DNA of 64,000 nucleotides from JAJPKK01 sp963702755 (GTDB lineage: Bacteria > Pseudomonadota > Alphaproteobacteria > Rhizobiales > Xanthobacteraceae): NCBI GenBank assembly GCA_963702755.1, contig CAVPDZ010000026.1, positions 122,871 through 186,870 on the forward strand, given 5' to 3'. Position numbers and translations under genes: made by a program. The notes beneath the pieces are model-generated. The model was not told where the DNA came from. It saw only the letters and a list, made by a program, of their open reading frames with translations, and searched no databases. Positions 21,036 to 30,996 of this stretch are shown piece after piece (position 1 is the first letter of the stretch; each line of letters starts with the position of its first letter).

Positions 21036-21885
21036 TCAAAAGTCGGGCTTGCTCGCGACCGGGATGTGATAGTCGATCAGGTTCTGGTTGTTCTCGGCGC
21101 ACGCCTCTTCATGCATGGGCATCTGCACGCGCCGCAGCTTTCCGATCGCCGACCACGGTTGATAGAACGTATCGGGGTCCTCGATCCGGAAGGTCACCTG
21201 CAGCGTCTTGCCATCGTCGATCATTTTGAAGCGCTCGACGACGTGCAGCTTTTCGCTATGCGGCGTGCGGAAGTTGTCGATGAAGGTCTTGCCGTTCATT
21301 CCGATGGTGTCCACCACGAGGGTATCGCCCTCGTAATGGCCGACGGATTCGCCGTACCAGGATCGGCTGCAGGTTCGTCGAATGGGGCACATTGAGATAG
21401 ATGTGGCGCACCTGAGCATCGCCCGAGAAGATCATGGTGACTTCTTTGGGCGTCTGCACGAAGTGGATCGGCTCGACCACCGCCATCATGAAGCCCGGGA
21501 CGCCCGCCGGCATGCAACTCTGCCGCCACGCGAACGGCACCCCGCCGGACAGCGCCTTTTCGTTCTCGCGTTTCATGATCTCCTTCGCCCACGGCTTGAT
21601 GTTGGGGTTGCTGAGATCGGCAACGCGATAGGTCGGCTGGGTCCCGGTGGCGCGAAATTCGTTGTTGGAGATGTAGGGGTGGGCCGGGTCATTGCGTGTC
21701 GGGCTGGGCTCTCCGGGGATCGCAATGTAGTCGCCGGGGCCGAAAACCCAGGCGGTGCCATTGGCGGAGAAATCGGGAATGGCCGCGCCCGGCTCGGCCG
21801 CAAGCCTTGGCTCCGCTGCGGCCGAGATCAGTGCGATCAATGCCGTGATCGCGAGCGGGTTCCTGGCTAGATCGAGAGTGCGCAT
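21036..21885 (-). CDS. Exported protein of unknown function (one frame break)
   Basis: About 283 residues with an N-terminal signal (MRTLDLARNPLAITALIALI, then AAAEPRLAAEPGAA). The conserved stretch SWYGESVGHYEGDTLVVDTI followed by GMNGKTFIDNFRTPH is a signature of a widespread uncharacterised family in Proteobacteria and Acidobacteria. The frame breaks near 21355, just before SWYGES. GGGAGGACGA precedes the ATG at 21885. No neighbour on the same strand gives a functional hint. Confidence 0.8.
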
Positions 21886-22117
21886 GTTCGTCCTCCCCTG
21901 TGGGCGGCGGCCGGGCGCTTCTGCAATTCAAAACATTCGCCACGCGATACGGAAAACGGCGCTGCAGCGGTCGCTCTTCATGATAATGGCTTCACAGGTG
22001 GCATCTGATCAAGATGCGGAAAACGATGGTGACGCTCCGTCAAAAAGTGGACTGAACGGCGCCCCCCAGCGCGCACCCGGTCTCGATGCGGGCTCATGTC
22101 GAGGAGGCACGGCGCGG

Positions 22118-23096
22118 ATGACCCGTGTTATGGGTGGTGGACACGAACGCGGGACCGCGCCGATGGAATTGTCCTACACGCAGAACCTCGAAGACTATCA
22201 TCTCTCGCTCGCCTTCGCGGGGCAGACGCGCGGCACCTACATCGATATCGGCGGCGGACATCCGATCGCCGACAACGTGTCGTTCTGGTTCTACGAGCGC
22301 GGCTGGAGCGGCGTCGTGGTCGAGCCGCAAGCCGACCTCGTGGCCTTATACGAGCGGTTGCGGCCGCGGGACGTCGCGGTGTGCGGCGTGATCGGCAGGA
22401 CATCGGGCGAGATCGATTTCCATGTCGTCGACCGCCTGCACGGCCTTTCGTCGACCGTCGAAGCGGTCGCCCGCGACGCACGGAAATTCGGCGTCGATTA
22501 TCGCAGCGTCCGCATGCCGATGATGACGCTCGCGGAACTCTGCGACCGCCACGGGCTTGCCGAGATCGATTTCCTCAAGATCGATGTGGAAGGCGCGGAG
22601 GCCGATGTCCTCGCCGGCGGCGACTGGCGGCGCCATCGGCCCAAAGTCATCGTCATTGAAGCCATCAAGCCGGGCTCCGGCGAGCCGGCCTGGGGCGAAT
22701 GGGAGCCGCACCTTCTCGCGCAAGGCTACCGCTTCGCCCTGTTCGATACGCTCAACCGTTTCTATGTCGCCGAACGAGCATCCGGACATATTCGCCCGCC
22801 TGCCGTCCGAGCGCGCGCCATGGGACAAGGTCCGGCATATGTACGAGATCGGCCGCGCGCCCGAGAACGCCAATCATCCCGACCACGTGCTGGCGCTGGA
22901 GCTGGCACGCGGATTCTGGGCCAGCTTGCCCTATCTCGATCGCGATCTGATCGCGGCCATTCTCACGCGCGCCCGCGCCGGCAGAGCGCGGCGCGACGCG
23001 CCCGATTTTTCCGCCGCCATCGACACCGAAGCATTTCGGGCCGCGCTCGGCCGCATCGCCTGCGGCTATGACGGCGGCCAGATCATCGATGAGTGA
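22118..23096 (+). CDS. FkbM-family methyltransferase (one frame break)
   Basis: SAM-dependent methyltransferase, often acting on sugars of surface glycans. The N-terminal core reads SYTQNLEDYHLSLAF, then GTYIDIGGGHPIADNVSFWF and GWSGVVVEPQ, with the FkbM acidic motif IDFLKIDVEGAEADVLAG. The frame breaks near 22770; removing one base gives YVANEHPDIFARLP. The remaining 110 residues are a helical extension. Start 22118 has GAGGAGG 14 nt upstream, a long gap; ATG 22163 (MELSYTQ) is an alternative. It converges with the ligase gene, 5 nt apart. Confidence 0.85.
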
Positions 23097-23101
23097 TGTC
23101 G

Positions 23102-24985
23102 CTAGAGACGCAGGCGGCCCTCGGTGATGCGCTTGTACATCGCACCATCGAGCGGCACATACGCGGCGTGCGCGGGGTCGTGCACGTAAAGCGGATCGGC
23201 GCACGCGCTCGGATCGTAGGCCTCGGCGCCGCCGCTCTTCATCTGCTTGAACGTCGGGGTCACGTCGATTTTGTCGCGGATGCGCAGGAACACCGGTTGG
23301 GCATATTTCGGCAGGCGTTGCGCGAGGTGTTCGCGGAATGCCGCGAGATCGATCAGGCCGGCACAGACAAGCTCGGCCATGCCGGCGCGACCGTCGGTGC
23401 CGGGAATTGCGACGCCGTAGACGTTCGCCTCGGTGATCCCCGGAAAGGTCGTGATGGCCGCGGCCACTTCGGACGTGGCGACGTTTTCGCCCTTCCACCG
23501 GAACGTGTCGCCGATGCGATCGATGAAATAGTAGAAGCCCTGCTCGTCGCGGCGCATCAGATCGCCGGTGCGAAACCAGGCGTCGCCGCGCACGAACACA
23601 TCGCGCAAGACTTTGCGCTCGGTCTCCGCCGGGTCGGTGTAGCCGTCGAACCGCCCGCCGTGATCGCCGCCACCTGCGGAGATGCGACCGATCGCCTCGC
23701 CGATCTCGTTCGGGCCGCAGCGCAAACAAAACCCGTCGTCATTGCGCACGGGCATGCTGCGCGCGACGTCGAACTTGACGAGCGCCAACGCATCGCGTTT
23801 TGCGATGAAGGGCGGCATGCGGCCGATCGCGCCCGGCTTTCCCTCGACGTTGAACAACGACACGTTGGCCTCGGTCGCTGCGTAGAATTCGAGGATCTGC
23901 GGAATGCGGAACCGGCGCTGGAATTCCTCCCAGACGTCGCCGCGCAGTCCGTTGCCGCAGCAGAGCCGCAGCCGGTGCCGCGTCTCTTGCGGATGGGGCG
24001 GCGCCGCGAGGAGGTAGCGGCACAGCTCGCCGATATACTGGAACAGCGTGCAGTCGAAGCGCACCACGTCGTCCCAGAACGTGCGCGCGGAGAATTTTTC
24101 CAGGATCGCGACCGAGCCGCCGTTGACGAGCGTTGCGCCGGTCGCGACCGCGCCGCCGATGCTGTGATACATCGGCAGGCAATTGAGCATGCGGTCGGCC
24201 GGCCCGGTCTCCATCATGCCGGCGAACCAATGGGTCCATACCATCAGCCGGTAGTGGCTGATCTTCGCGGCCTTCGGCAGGCCGGTGGTGCCCGACGTGT
24301 AGACGTAGAGCGCACGGTCGTCGATGCCGACCGGGCGCTGTTCATCGTCCGCAAGCGCGGCCGGCGAATGTTGGGCGACCGCGTCTGATATATCGGGATA
24401 GCGGGTGTCGCCGCCGTGCGACCAGATTTTTCCGGCGGTCTTGCGATGAGGCTGCGCCGTCTCCAGCGCATCGATAAGTTCATCGGCGACGATGATGTGC
24501 TTGGGCGCGACGATGTCAAGGCAATGCGCGAGCGCGGGCCCGGCGAGATTCGTGTTGATGAGCGCGACGGCGCCGCCAGCGCGGGTGATGCCGAGCCAGA
24601 TCGCCATGTATTCGGGCCGGTTCGGCATTATCAGGGCGACGTTATCGCCGTGGCCGAGATTTTGTGCGAGCGCCCAGCGGGCATAGCGGTTCGCGCGTGC
24701 ATTTAAGGCGCTGAAGCTGAAGTTTTCCGCGTCGGAGACGAGCGCCGGCGCATCGCCGAACCGCTCCGCCAATTCGGCGATGACCGCCGGAAAGTTGCGC
24801 AAGGGCGAATTCGCGATCGGCGCGGTCAATTCGAGCGCGCGCAGCCACGCCTTCGAAGCGGCTTTCGCGGGTAGCGCCGGCCTAGGCCGCACGATCGTCT
24901 CGCTCTCGTTTATGCCTATTTGTTCGGTTCTTTGGTTATCAATATGTCGATCTCCAGTCACGATATTGTTAGTAGACTTTAGCAT
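23102..24985 (-). CDS. FATP-type long/very-long-chain acyl-CoA synthetase
   Basis: 627 aa, intact. ANL-superfamily ligase activating fatty acids with ATP. The P-loop motif is YVYTSGTTGLPKAAKISHYR, followed by NCLPMYHSIGGAVATG. The hallmark of the SLC27/FATP group, GNGLRGDVWEEFQRRF then ILEFYAATE, is present, as are RTGDLMRRDEQGFYYFIDR and RWKGENVATSEVA. It may work on bile-acid-like or very long acids as FATPs do, but the substrate is not fixed by sequence. Start 24985 is the first ATG; the first 35 residues are not typical of the family, so translation may begin later. Confidence 0.92.
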   Translation of the reverse strand: MLKSTNNIVTGDRHIDNQRTEQIGINESETIVRPRPALPAKAASKAWLRALELTAPIANSPLRNFPAVIAELAERFGDAPALVSDAENFSFSALNARANRYARWALAQNLGHGDNVALIMPNRPEYMAIWLGITRAGGAVALINTNLAGPALAHCLDIVAPKHIIVADELIDALETAQPHRKTAGKIWSHGGDTRYPDISDAVAQHSPAALADDEQRPVGIDDRALYVYTSGTTGLPKAAKISHYRLMVWTHWFAGMMETGPADRMLNCLPMYHSIGGAVATGATLVNGGSVAILEKFSARTFWDDVVRFDCTLFQYIGELCRYLLAAPPHPQETRHRLRLCCGNGLRGDVWEEFQRRFRIPQILEFYAATEANVSLFNVEGKPGAIGRMPPFIAKRDALALVKFDVARSMPVRNDDGFCLRCGPNEIGEAIGRISAGGGDHGGRFDGYTDPAETERKVLRDVFVRGDAWFRTGDLMRRDEQGFYYFIDRIGDTFRWKGENVATSEVAAAITTFPGITEANVYGVAIPGTDGRAGMAELVCAGLIDLAAFREHLAQRLPKYAQPVFLRIRDKIDVTPTFKQMKSGGAEAYDPSACADPLYVHDPAHAAYVPLDGAMYKRITEGRLRL

Positions 24986-25263
24986 TTCTGCCGATTTTCG
25001 GCGCGGTCATCGGCTCGTCGGTCGTAGCGCATATGGTGATTTATAACGAAAAGCAGCAATCCTGCCGCGAGCAATTCTCGAAAATGTAGATGGTGGACAT
25101 CGGCCGTTAAGGTTAGCGTGGGCAGCTTTTTGGTCATTCGCGTTGTTGCATTGCGCTGCACCTTTTAGATACTTTCCCATGATTAAGATGCCGTTTCGAA
25201 AGCACGGCGGTTTTGGGCGTTAAACCGATGCAGTTCCACACGCGGAACGGACGGGTGAGGTAA

Positions 25264-26568
25264 ATGAAGAGCGAGACGATCGCTATTCACTACGGCTATG
25301 ATTTCGATCCTGCGACGCACGCTGTGGCGGTGCCGATCTATCAGACCGTCGCCTACACATTCGATTCCGCCGAGCACGGCGCCGCGCTCTTCAATCTCGA
25401 AGTCGAGGGCCACCGCTATAGCCGCATCAGTAACCCGACGACGCAAGTGCTGGAGCGCCGCGTCGCGGCGCTGGAAGGCGGCGTCGAGGCGCTGTGCGTC
25501 GCGACCGGCCAGGCAGCGCTCACCTATGCGATCCAGAACGTCACCGAGCTCGGCACCAACATCGTCTCTGTGCCGCAACTTTACGGCACCACGCATACCT
25601 TGTTCTCCCATCTGTTGCCGCGCCAAGGCGTCGCGACGAAATTCGCCGCAGGCGATCAACCTGCCGATGTCGAACGCATGATCGATGCGAAGACCCGCGC
25701 GGTGTTCTGCGAATCGGTCGGCAACCCGGCCGGCAATATCTGCGACATCGAGGCGCTCGCGACCGTCGCGCATCGCCACGGCGTTCCGCTGATCGTCGAC
25801 AACACGGTGGCGACGCCGATCCTGATCAAGCCGATCGATTACGGCGCCGATGTCGTCGTCCATTCGCTGACCAAGTTCATGGGCGGTCATGGCACGACCC
25901 TCGGCGGGGCAATCGTCGACAGCGGCAACTTCCCGTGGAAGGATCACCCCGAGCGCTTTCCGATGTTCAACGTCCCCGACGCCTCCTACCACGGGCTCGT
26001 CTACGCGGATCATTTCGGGTCTGCGGCCTATATCGCGCGCTGCCGCAGCGTCTTTCAACGGACGACCGGCGCCGTGCTGGCGCCAATGAGCGCATTTCTG
26101 CTGCTGCAGGGCATTGAGACGGTGGCGCTGCGCGTCGAGCGTCATGTCGAAAATGCCCGTCGCGTCGCCGAGTTCCTGCGCGAGGACCCGCGCGTCGACT
26201 GGGTAAACTACGTCGGGTTCGCCGACAATCCCTATCACGCGCTTGCGCGGAAATATCTCGGCGGCCGCGCGTGCTCGCTGCTCACCTTCGGTGTGCGTGG
26301 CGGGTTCGAGGCAGGCACCAAGTTCTACGACGCGCTCAAGCTGGTCAAGCGGCTGGTCAACATGGGTGACGCAAAATCGCTCGCCTGTCACCCGGCCTCG
26401 ACCACCCATCGGCAGATGGCGCCGGAAGACCAGATCAAAGCCGGCGTGCGGCCGGAAATGATCCGGCTCAGCATCGGCATCGAGCATATCGACGACATCA
26501 TCGATGACCTCAAGCAGGCGCTCGACGCGACCAGTACGCCGCCGTCGATGATGGCGGCCGCCGAGTAA
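25264..26568 (+). CDS. metZ: O-acetylhomoserine/O-succinylhomoserine sulfhydrylase (Cys/Met metabolism PLP enzyme)
   Basis: 434 aa, intact. Trans-sulfuration family. The PLP Lys lies in VVHSLTKFMGGHGTTLGGAI; other family marks are YSRISNPTTQVLERRVAALE, VATGQAALTYAIQN and SLACHPASTTHRQM. Makes homocysteine from acyl-homoserine and sulfide. The length and N-terminus (MKSETIAIHYGYDFDPATHA) fit the O-acetylhomoserine aminocarboxypropyltransferase branch (metY) as well as metZ; sequence alone does not settle the acyl group. A metA-type acyltransferase follows after 12 nt, so the pair makes the activated homoserine and then uses it. GAGG 25257-25260 is the ribosome site. Confidence 0.92.
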   Translation: MKSETIAIHYGYDFDPATHAVAVPIYQTVAYTFDSAEHGAALFNLEVEGHRYSRISNPTTQVLERRVAALEGGVEALCVATGQAALTYAIQNVTELGTNIVSVPQLYGTTHTLFSHLLPRQGVATKFAAGDQPADVERMIDAKTRAVFCESVGNPAGNICDIEALATVAHRHGVPLIVDNTVATPILIKPIDYGADVVVHSLTKFMGGHGTTLGGAIVDSGNFPWKDHPERFPMFNVPDASYHGLVYADHFGSAAYIARCRSVFQRTTGAVLAPMSAFLLLQGIETVALRVERHVENARRVAEFLREDPRVDWVNYVGFADNPYHALARKYLGGRACSLLTFGVRGGFEAGTKFYDALKLVKRLVNMGDAKSLACHPASTTHRQMAPEDQIKAGVRPEMIRLSIGIEHIDDIIDDLKQALDATSTPPSMMAAAE

Positions 26569-26580
26569 CGGAGCGGAACG

Positions 26581-27617
26581 ATGCCGGTGGTCATGGAGCA
26601 GGGCTCGTCCGGACGCAGCTATACGCTGCTGCCCGGCGTGCATTGCGCGCCGGTCGCAGCATCGATGCGCGGCGAGGGCATCAGTGTCGGCATCGTCAAC
26701 AACATGCCGGACTCGGCCCTCGAATCGACTGAGCGCCAGTTCATCGGCTTGCTCGCGGCTGCGTCCGAACGCATGCCGGTGCGGGTGCGGTTGTTCTCGC
26801 TGCCGGGCGTGCCTCGTGCCGAAACCGCCCGGCAATACGTCGAATCGCACTATGCCGATATCCGCGAATTGTGGGACGCGAATTTCGATGCGTTGATCGT
26901 CACCGGCGCTGAGCCGCGCGACGCGCTGCCGACCGAGCCTTATTGGCCTGCCTTCGGGCGGCTGGTCGATTGGGCTGCGCGCAATACCACGTCGACGATC
27001 TGGTCCTGTCTTGCGGCGCATGCCGCCGTGCTGCATCTCGACAGCATCGAGCGTGTTGCATTTCCGGACAAATGCTTCGGCATTTTCGAATGCGAGCGTG
27101 CGCTGGTTCACCCGCTGACCGGTGGGGCAGCGTTGCCGGTGCAGGTGCCGCATTCGCGGTGGAATGATTTGCGCGAGGTCGATCTGTCGGAGCGCGGCTA
27201 CCAAGTGCTGTCGCGCGGGGAGGCCGTCGGCGCCGATCTGTTCATCAAGGACATCGGCAGCCTGTTCGTCTTCCTGCAGGGCCATCCGGAGTACGAGCCG
27301 CAGACGTTGCTGCGCGAGTATCGCCGCGACATCGGCCGGTTCCTGCGCGGCGAACGCGAGACATATCCGGCGCCGCCGCGGCGTTATTTCGATGGGGCGA
27401 CCGAGCGGATCTTGGATGAGTTTCGCGTGATGGCGCTTGCCGGGCGAAGCGAGACGCTCTGGAGTCTTTTCCGGCGACGGCATTGCGCGATCCTCTGGTG
27501 CGCGCGTGGCGCAGCGCGGCGTTGCGGTTCTATCGCAACTGGCTTGCGACCATCGTCTCGCGCCGCAAATCGGGAACGTCGCGCAGTGTCGCCGCATCAG
27601 CAATGATGCGCGCCTGA
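26581..27617 (+). CDS. metA: MetA-like homoserine O-acyltransferase (one frame break near the end)
   Basis: Glutamine-amidotransferase-fold acyltransferase supplying acyl-homoserine to the preceding sulfhydrylase. Visible: GIVNNMPDSALESTERQF, the nucleophile Cys in WSCLAAHAAVLHL, and the His/Glu pair in LQGHPEYEPQTLL. The active-site loop is VTGAEPRD rather than the TGAPLG of E. coli MetA, so this is a divergent subgroup and the acyl donor (acetyl or succinyl) is open. The frame breaks near 27463; read onward in the next frame the C-terminus is PLVRAWRSAALRFYRNWL and ends at 27617. Left uncorrected it would stop at 27606 with an unrelated Arg-rich tail. Confidence 0.87.
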
Positions 27618-27655
27618 GTGCATTCTCCGCGACGAAGATTTGCGAGAGAGGCACA

Positions 27656-28547
27656 CTACATCCCGAACATCGCGGCTTCGGTGTAGGCGAGGTCACCGAG
27701 CCGCGGTCGTTCGGGTCCCTTGAAGAATTTCGGCTGCCATCCAGCGAAATAGTGGCCGATGAAGTCCCGGGATTGGTCCGTCGGCGTCGACGACGACGAA
27801 CGGATAACCCCGGCGCAGGAGATAGCGGCCGATCAGCCCCGCAAAGCGGACCACGTCGCTAAGGTTGCGACAATAGACGAGTTGGGCGCACGGCAGTACG
27901 CCCTTGACAAGGCGCGGCCGAAAGACGAACGGACAAGCGCATTCTGGCATTATGCACCAGAAACTCAGGCAGCCGTATGCGACATGGTCGACGAGAAGGT
28001 TTCGCTCGAACGGCTCAAAACGTGCGGTCGGTTCGGTGTCGGGACCGACAATGCACGCGTCGCCGGCCACCCGTTGCAGGGCCGGTAAACCCGACGAAAA
28101 TGCCTTGGCTGTAGCGCGTGTAGCCCTGCGCTTCGAGGGTCGTTAGCGTATTGGTTGCGGGTGAGATGTTGAGATAGGTCACTGTTTTATGGCGCAAGCG
28201 CTTGGGCGGCGAGGAACGACGCATAGCCGCGAAACTCTGGTTCGACATACCAACTCGAAATATTGGCCCGGATGGCGTCAGGGTTGTTGCCGGTTCGCGG
28301 GATAGCGAAAATCAGCAGGATCGCGCCGACTGGCCGACCAAAGCTCTCGAGGAGGTAGCCGCATTTCGGCAAACCTTCGAGAGCAGGACGGCTGCGACAG
28401 ACAATCAAGCACGTGCAGCCAGAATTCGCGCCCGCGACGCACGCCAAAGCCCTTGCTCAGAAGTTCGGCGACGGCTTCGAAATCGCTCGGCGCGATCGGT
28501 CGCGAACGAATAGGGGCGGCGGCATCTTGAGATCGTTGATTGACCAT
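27656..28547 (-). CDS. GNAT-like acyltransferase (four frame breaks)
   Basis: Four fragments on the minus strand join into about 300 residues: RPIAPSDFEAVAELLSKGF; YLLESFGRPVGAILLIFAI with SSWYVEPEFRGYASFL; TVTYLNISPATNTLTTLEAQ with GYTRYSQGIFVG; and LVDHVAYGCLSFWC through to FFKGPERPRLGDLAYTEAAM. The arrangement is that of an N-acetyltransferase-type fold with a C-terminal extension. Breaks lie near 28420, 28200, 28075 and 27757. Start 28547 (MVNQRSQ) is preferred; ATG 28586 is possible. It is divergent from the ACP gene 73 nt away, so it may take its acyl group from that carrier (inference). It may be genuinely decayed. Confidence 0.65.
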
Positions 28548-28620
28548 AATTCGCAAGCCGTCTTGTACGCTGACCCAAGTCGCCATAGGGTTTTAACGAA
28601 AAGTCATATAGGGTGGTTCG

Positions 28621-28866
28621 ATGTCGATTAAGTTAACGGTGATTTCCGAAATCGAACGGATCGCCGCGGAGCATCACAAGAAGCTCGCGCCGCTCACCGA
28701 CGATGCGGTGCTGATGAACACCGGCCTCGATTCGCTGTGCTTTGCCGTGCTGGTGGCGCGGCTCGAGGACGAGCTTGGCGTCGATCCCTTCTCATCCGCC
28801 GATGACATCAGCTTTCCCGTGACCCTCGGCGATTTCGTGCGGGTCTACGAAAATGCTGCAGGCTGA
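28621..28866 (+). CDS. Acyl carrier protein, non-housekeeping
   Basis: 81 aa, acidic, four-helix ACP. The 4'-phosphopantetheine Ser is in NTGLDSLCFAVLVARLEDEL. It differs from housekeeping AcpP (Cys after DSL) and sits in a dedicated cluster: its last 14 nt overlap the start of an AMP-dependent ligase, followed by an SDR reductase. It probably carries an acyl group loaded by that ligase. Confidence 0.9.
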   Translation: MSIKLTVISEIERIAAEHHKKLAPLTDDAVLMNTGLDSLCFAVLVARLEDELGVDPFSSADDISFPVTLGDFVRVYENAAG

Positions 28867-30239
28867 CGCGCGCTCGCTTCGCCAGCTCATCGCAGATCAA
28901 GGAACCGCGCCTCGATTTCTGTGGGGCGCCGGCGGTAGCGTCGCGATTGCCGATCTTGTGCGCGGCTCAAGCTTCGGCGGACGCCTGTCCGAACTCGCGG
29001 GCCGATCGGTGCTGCTGCTCGCGCGCGATCAGCTTCCGGCCGCGGTGGCGCTGATCGAGCTCGACGGCATCGCCCGCCGCATCGTGCTGTGCCCGGTCGA
29101 CCTCGCGCCCGCGCACCTTCCGGCGATCGCCGCCAACGCCGAGGCCGACGCGATCGTGACGGATCGCCCGGCCGAGGAATTCGCTGCGCTCGGGATTGCG
29201 CTTCATGTTGCGGCCGGCACCAAGATCGAGCCGCGCGCCGATATCCCGCGCGGCGGCCGCCGCACCGAATGGCTCCTGCTCACGTCCGGCACGACCGGCG
29301 TGCCCAAGATGGTGCGGCACGATGTGGCGAGCCTGACCGCGCCGATCAAGCCGATCGCGTCGCCGCCGGTCTGGGGCACGTTCTATGACATCCGCCGCTA
29401 CGGCGGTTTGCAGATCTTCTTCCGCGCCGTCGTCGGCAGCGGCTCGCTGATCCTGTCGAGCGCGGGCGAGCCGGTCGCCGAGCATCTCGCGCGCCTTGCG
29501 GCGCACGGCGTGACGCATCTCTCCGGCACCCCGTCGCACTGGCGGCGCGCGCTCATGAGTTCCCGCCGCGAAAACGATCGCGCCGCGCTACGTTCGCCTG
29601 TCGGGCGAGATCGCCGATCAGGCGATTCTCGATCAGCTGCGCGCGTTCTTTCCGCAAGCGGCGGTCGGCCACGCTTACGCGTCGACCGAAGCCGGCGTCG
29701 CGTTTGAAGTGAACGACGGCCTCGCCGGTTTTCCGGCGAGCTTCGTTCGCGTCGGGCAGGGCGAGGTCGACATCAAGATCGAAGACGGCTCGCTGCGGCT
29801 GCGCTCGGCGCGCACGGCATCCGGTTATGTCGGACCAGATGCCAAGCCGCTGCTCGATGACGAGGGCTTCGTCGACACCGGCGACATGGTGGAACTCACC
29901 GGCGAGCGCTACCACTTCGTCGGCCGCAAGGGCGGCATCATCAATGTCGGCGGGCAGAAGGTTCATCCCGAGGAAGTCGAGGCGGTCATCAACCGGCACC
30001 CGGACGTCTGGGCGTCGCTGGTGCGGGCGCGGCGCAATCCGATCACCGGCGCGATCGTCGCGGCCGACGTCGTGTTGAAAGGCGAGGCGGGTGCAAGCAC
30101 GGATCGCGTCGCCGCAGCGGAGCGCGAGATCCTGGCGATCTGCCGCAGCGAGCTTCCGCCCCACAAGGTGCCCGCGATGATCCGGTTCGTCCCGAGCCTC
30201 GACGTCTCTGCCACCGGCAAGCTTGTGCGCCATGCGTAA
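28853..30239 (+). CDS. ANL-family acyl-ACP ligase / acyl adenylating enzyme (one frame break)
   Basis: About 460 residues, shorter than acyl-CoA synthetases. The P-loop is LLLTSGTTGVPKMVRHD; the later motifs are HAYASTEAGVAFEV, DTGDMVELTGERYHFVGRKG and INVGGQKVHPEEVEAVINRH, with the catalytic Lys in SATGKLVRHA. The frame breaks near 29580 (between SHWRRALMS and RLSGEIADQAILDQL). The reduced N-terminal lobe and the 14-nt overlap with the ACP gene suggest that it loads that ACP rather than CoA, like D-alanine or hydroxybenzoate:ACP ligases (inference). Confidence 0.85.
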
Positions 30240-30961
30240 TGTCGTCGTCACCGGCGGCAGCCGCGGCCTTGGGCTTGGCATCGTGCGAAGGCTTGCCGAT
30301 GCGGGCTATGCGCCCATTGCGGTTGCGCGCAAAGAGGGCGCCGAGCTTGCCAAGATCATGGCCGATGGCGGGAACGCGGAGTGCGATCCGATTTGCGCCG
30401 TTCGATCTCGGCGACGTCGATGGGATTCCGCGCTTCGTCGCCGGGCTGCGCAAGCAATTCGGTCCGCTCTATGGGCTCGTCAACAATGCAGCCGTCGGCA
30501 CCGACGGCGCGTTGTCGCTGATGCACACATCGAAGATCGAGCAGACGGTGCGGCTCAATACGCTGTCGCCCATCGTCTTCACCAAATACGTGGTGCGGTC
30601 GATGATGGCGGACGGCGGCGGCCGTATCATCAATGTCTCCTCGATCGTGGCGTCGACCGGCTACAGCGGGCTCTCGGTCTATGCCGCCACCAAGGCGTCA
30701 ATGGTTGGCTTCACGCGCTCGCTCGCGCGCGAGGTCGGGCGCATGGGCGTCAACGTCAACGCCGTCGCGCCAGGCTTTCTTGACACCGAGATGACCGAAG
30801 GCCTGAAGGACGAGACGCGCGAGAGGATCGTGCGGCGCAGTGCGTTGAAGCGGCTTCCGGCGGTCGACGATGTCGCCGATGCCGTCGAGTTTCTGCTCGG
30901 CGACAAGGCGAAGAGCATCACGGGTACCGTCCTGACCGTCGATGCCGGCAGCACCGCCTGA
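30232..30961 (+). CDS. FabG-like short-chain dehydrogenase (one frame break)
   Basis: NAD(P)H-dependent reductase of about 243 residues. Cofactor motif VVTGGSRGLGLGI, structural GLVNNAAVGTDG, catalytic Ser in INVSSIVAS and YxxxK in VYAATKASMVGF; the C-terminus GTVLTVDAGSTA is typical of 3-oxoacyl-ACP reductases. The frame breaks near 30385. Start ATG 30232 overlaps the preceding stop by 8 nt, so the three genes form one unit. It probably reduces a keto group on the ACP-bound chain. Confidence 0.88.
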
Positions 30962-30996
30962 GCCGTTTCAGCTCGGCTCCGCTAAGGCGATGAAGA

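Noticed and set aside
23093..24388. Long plus-strand ORF (431 aa) antisense to the acyl-CoA synthetase
   Set aside because: Composition is Arg/Ala/Gly/His-rich without domains; it is the complement of an intact, conserved gene in GC-rich DNA.
25176..25263. SAM-II riboswitch before metZ
   Set aside because: CCCA, TGATTAAG, then TGGG followed by CGTTAAAC imitates the first helix and the conserved GUUAAA of SAM-II, and the gene context fits. The required downstream GCUAAAG element and pseudoknot strand are missing, and the loop is too long. A covariance search with the SAM-II model would decide; a clear hit would reverse this.
25183..27696. Minus-strand ORF of 837 aa across the methionine genes
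   Set aside because: Covers two well conserved plus-strand genes and shows no motif; a typical shadow ORF in high-GC sequence.
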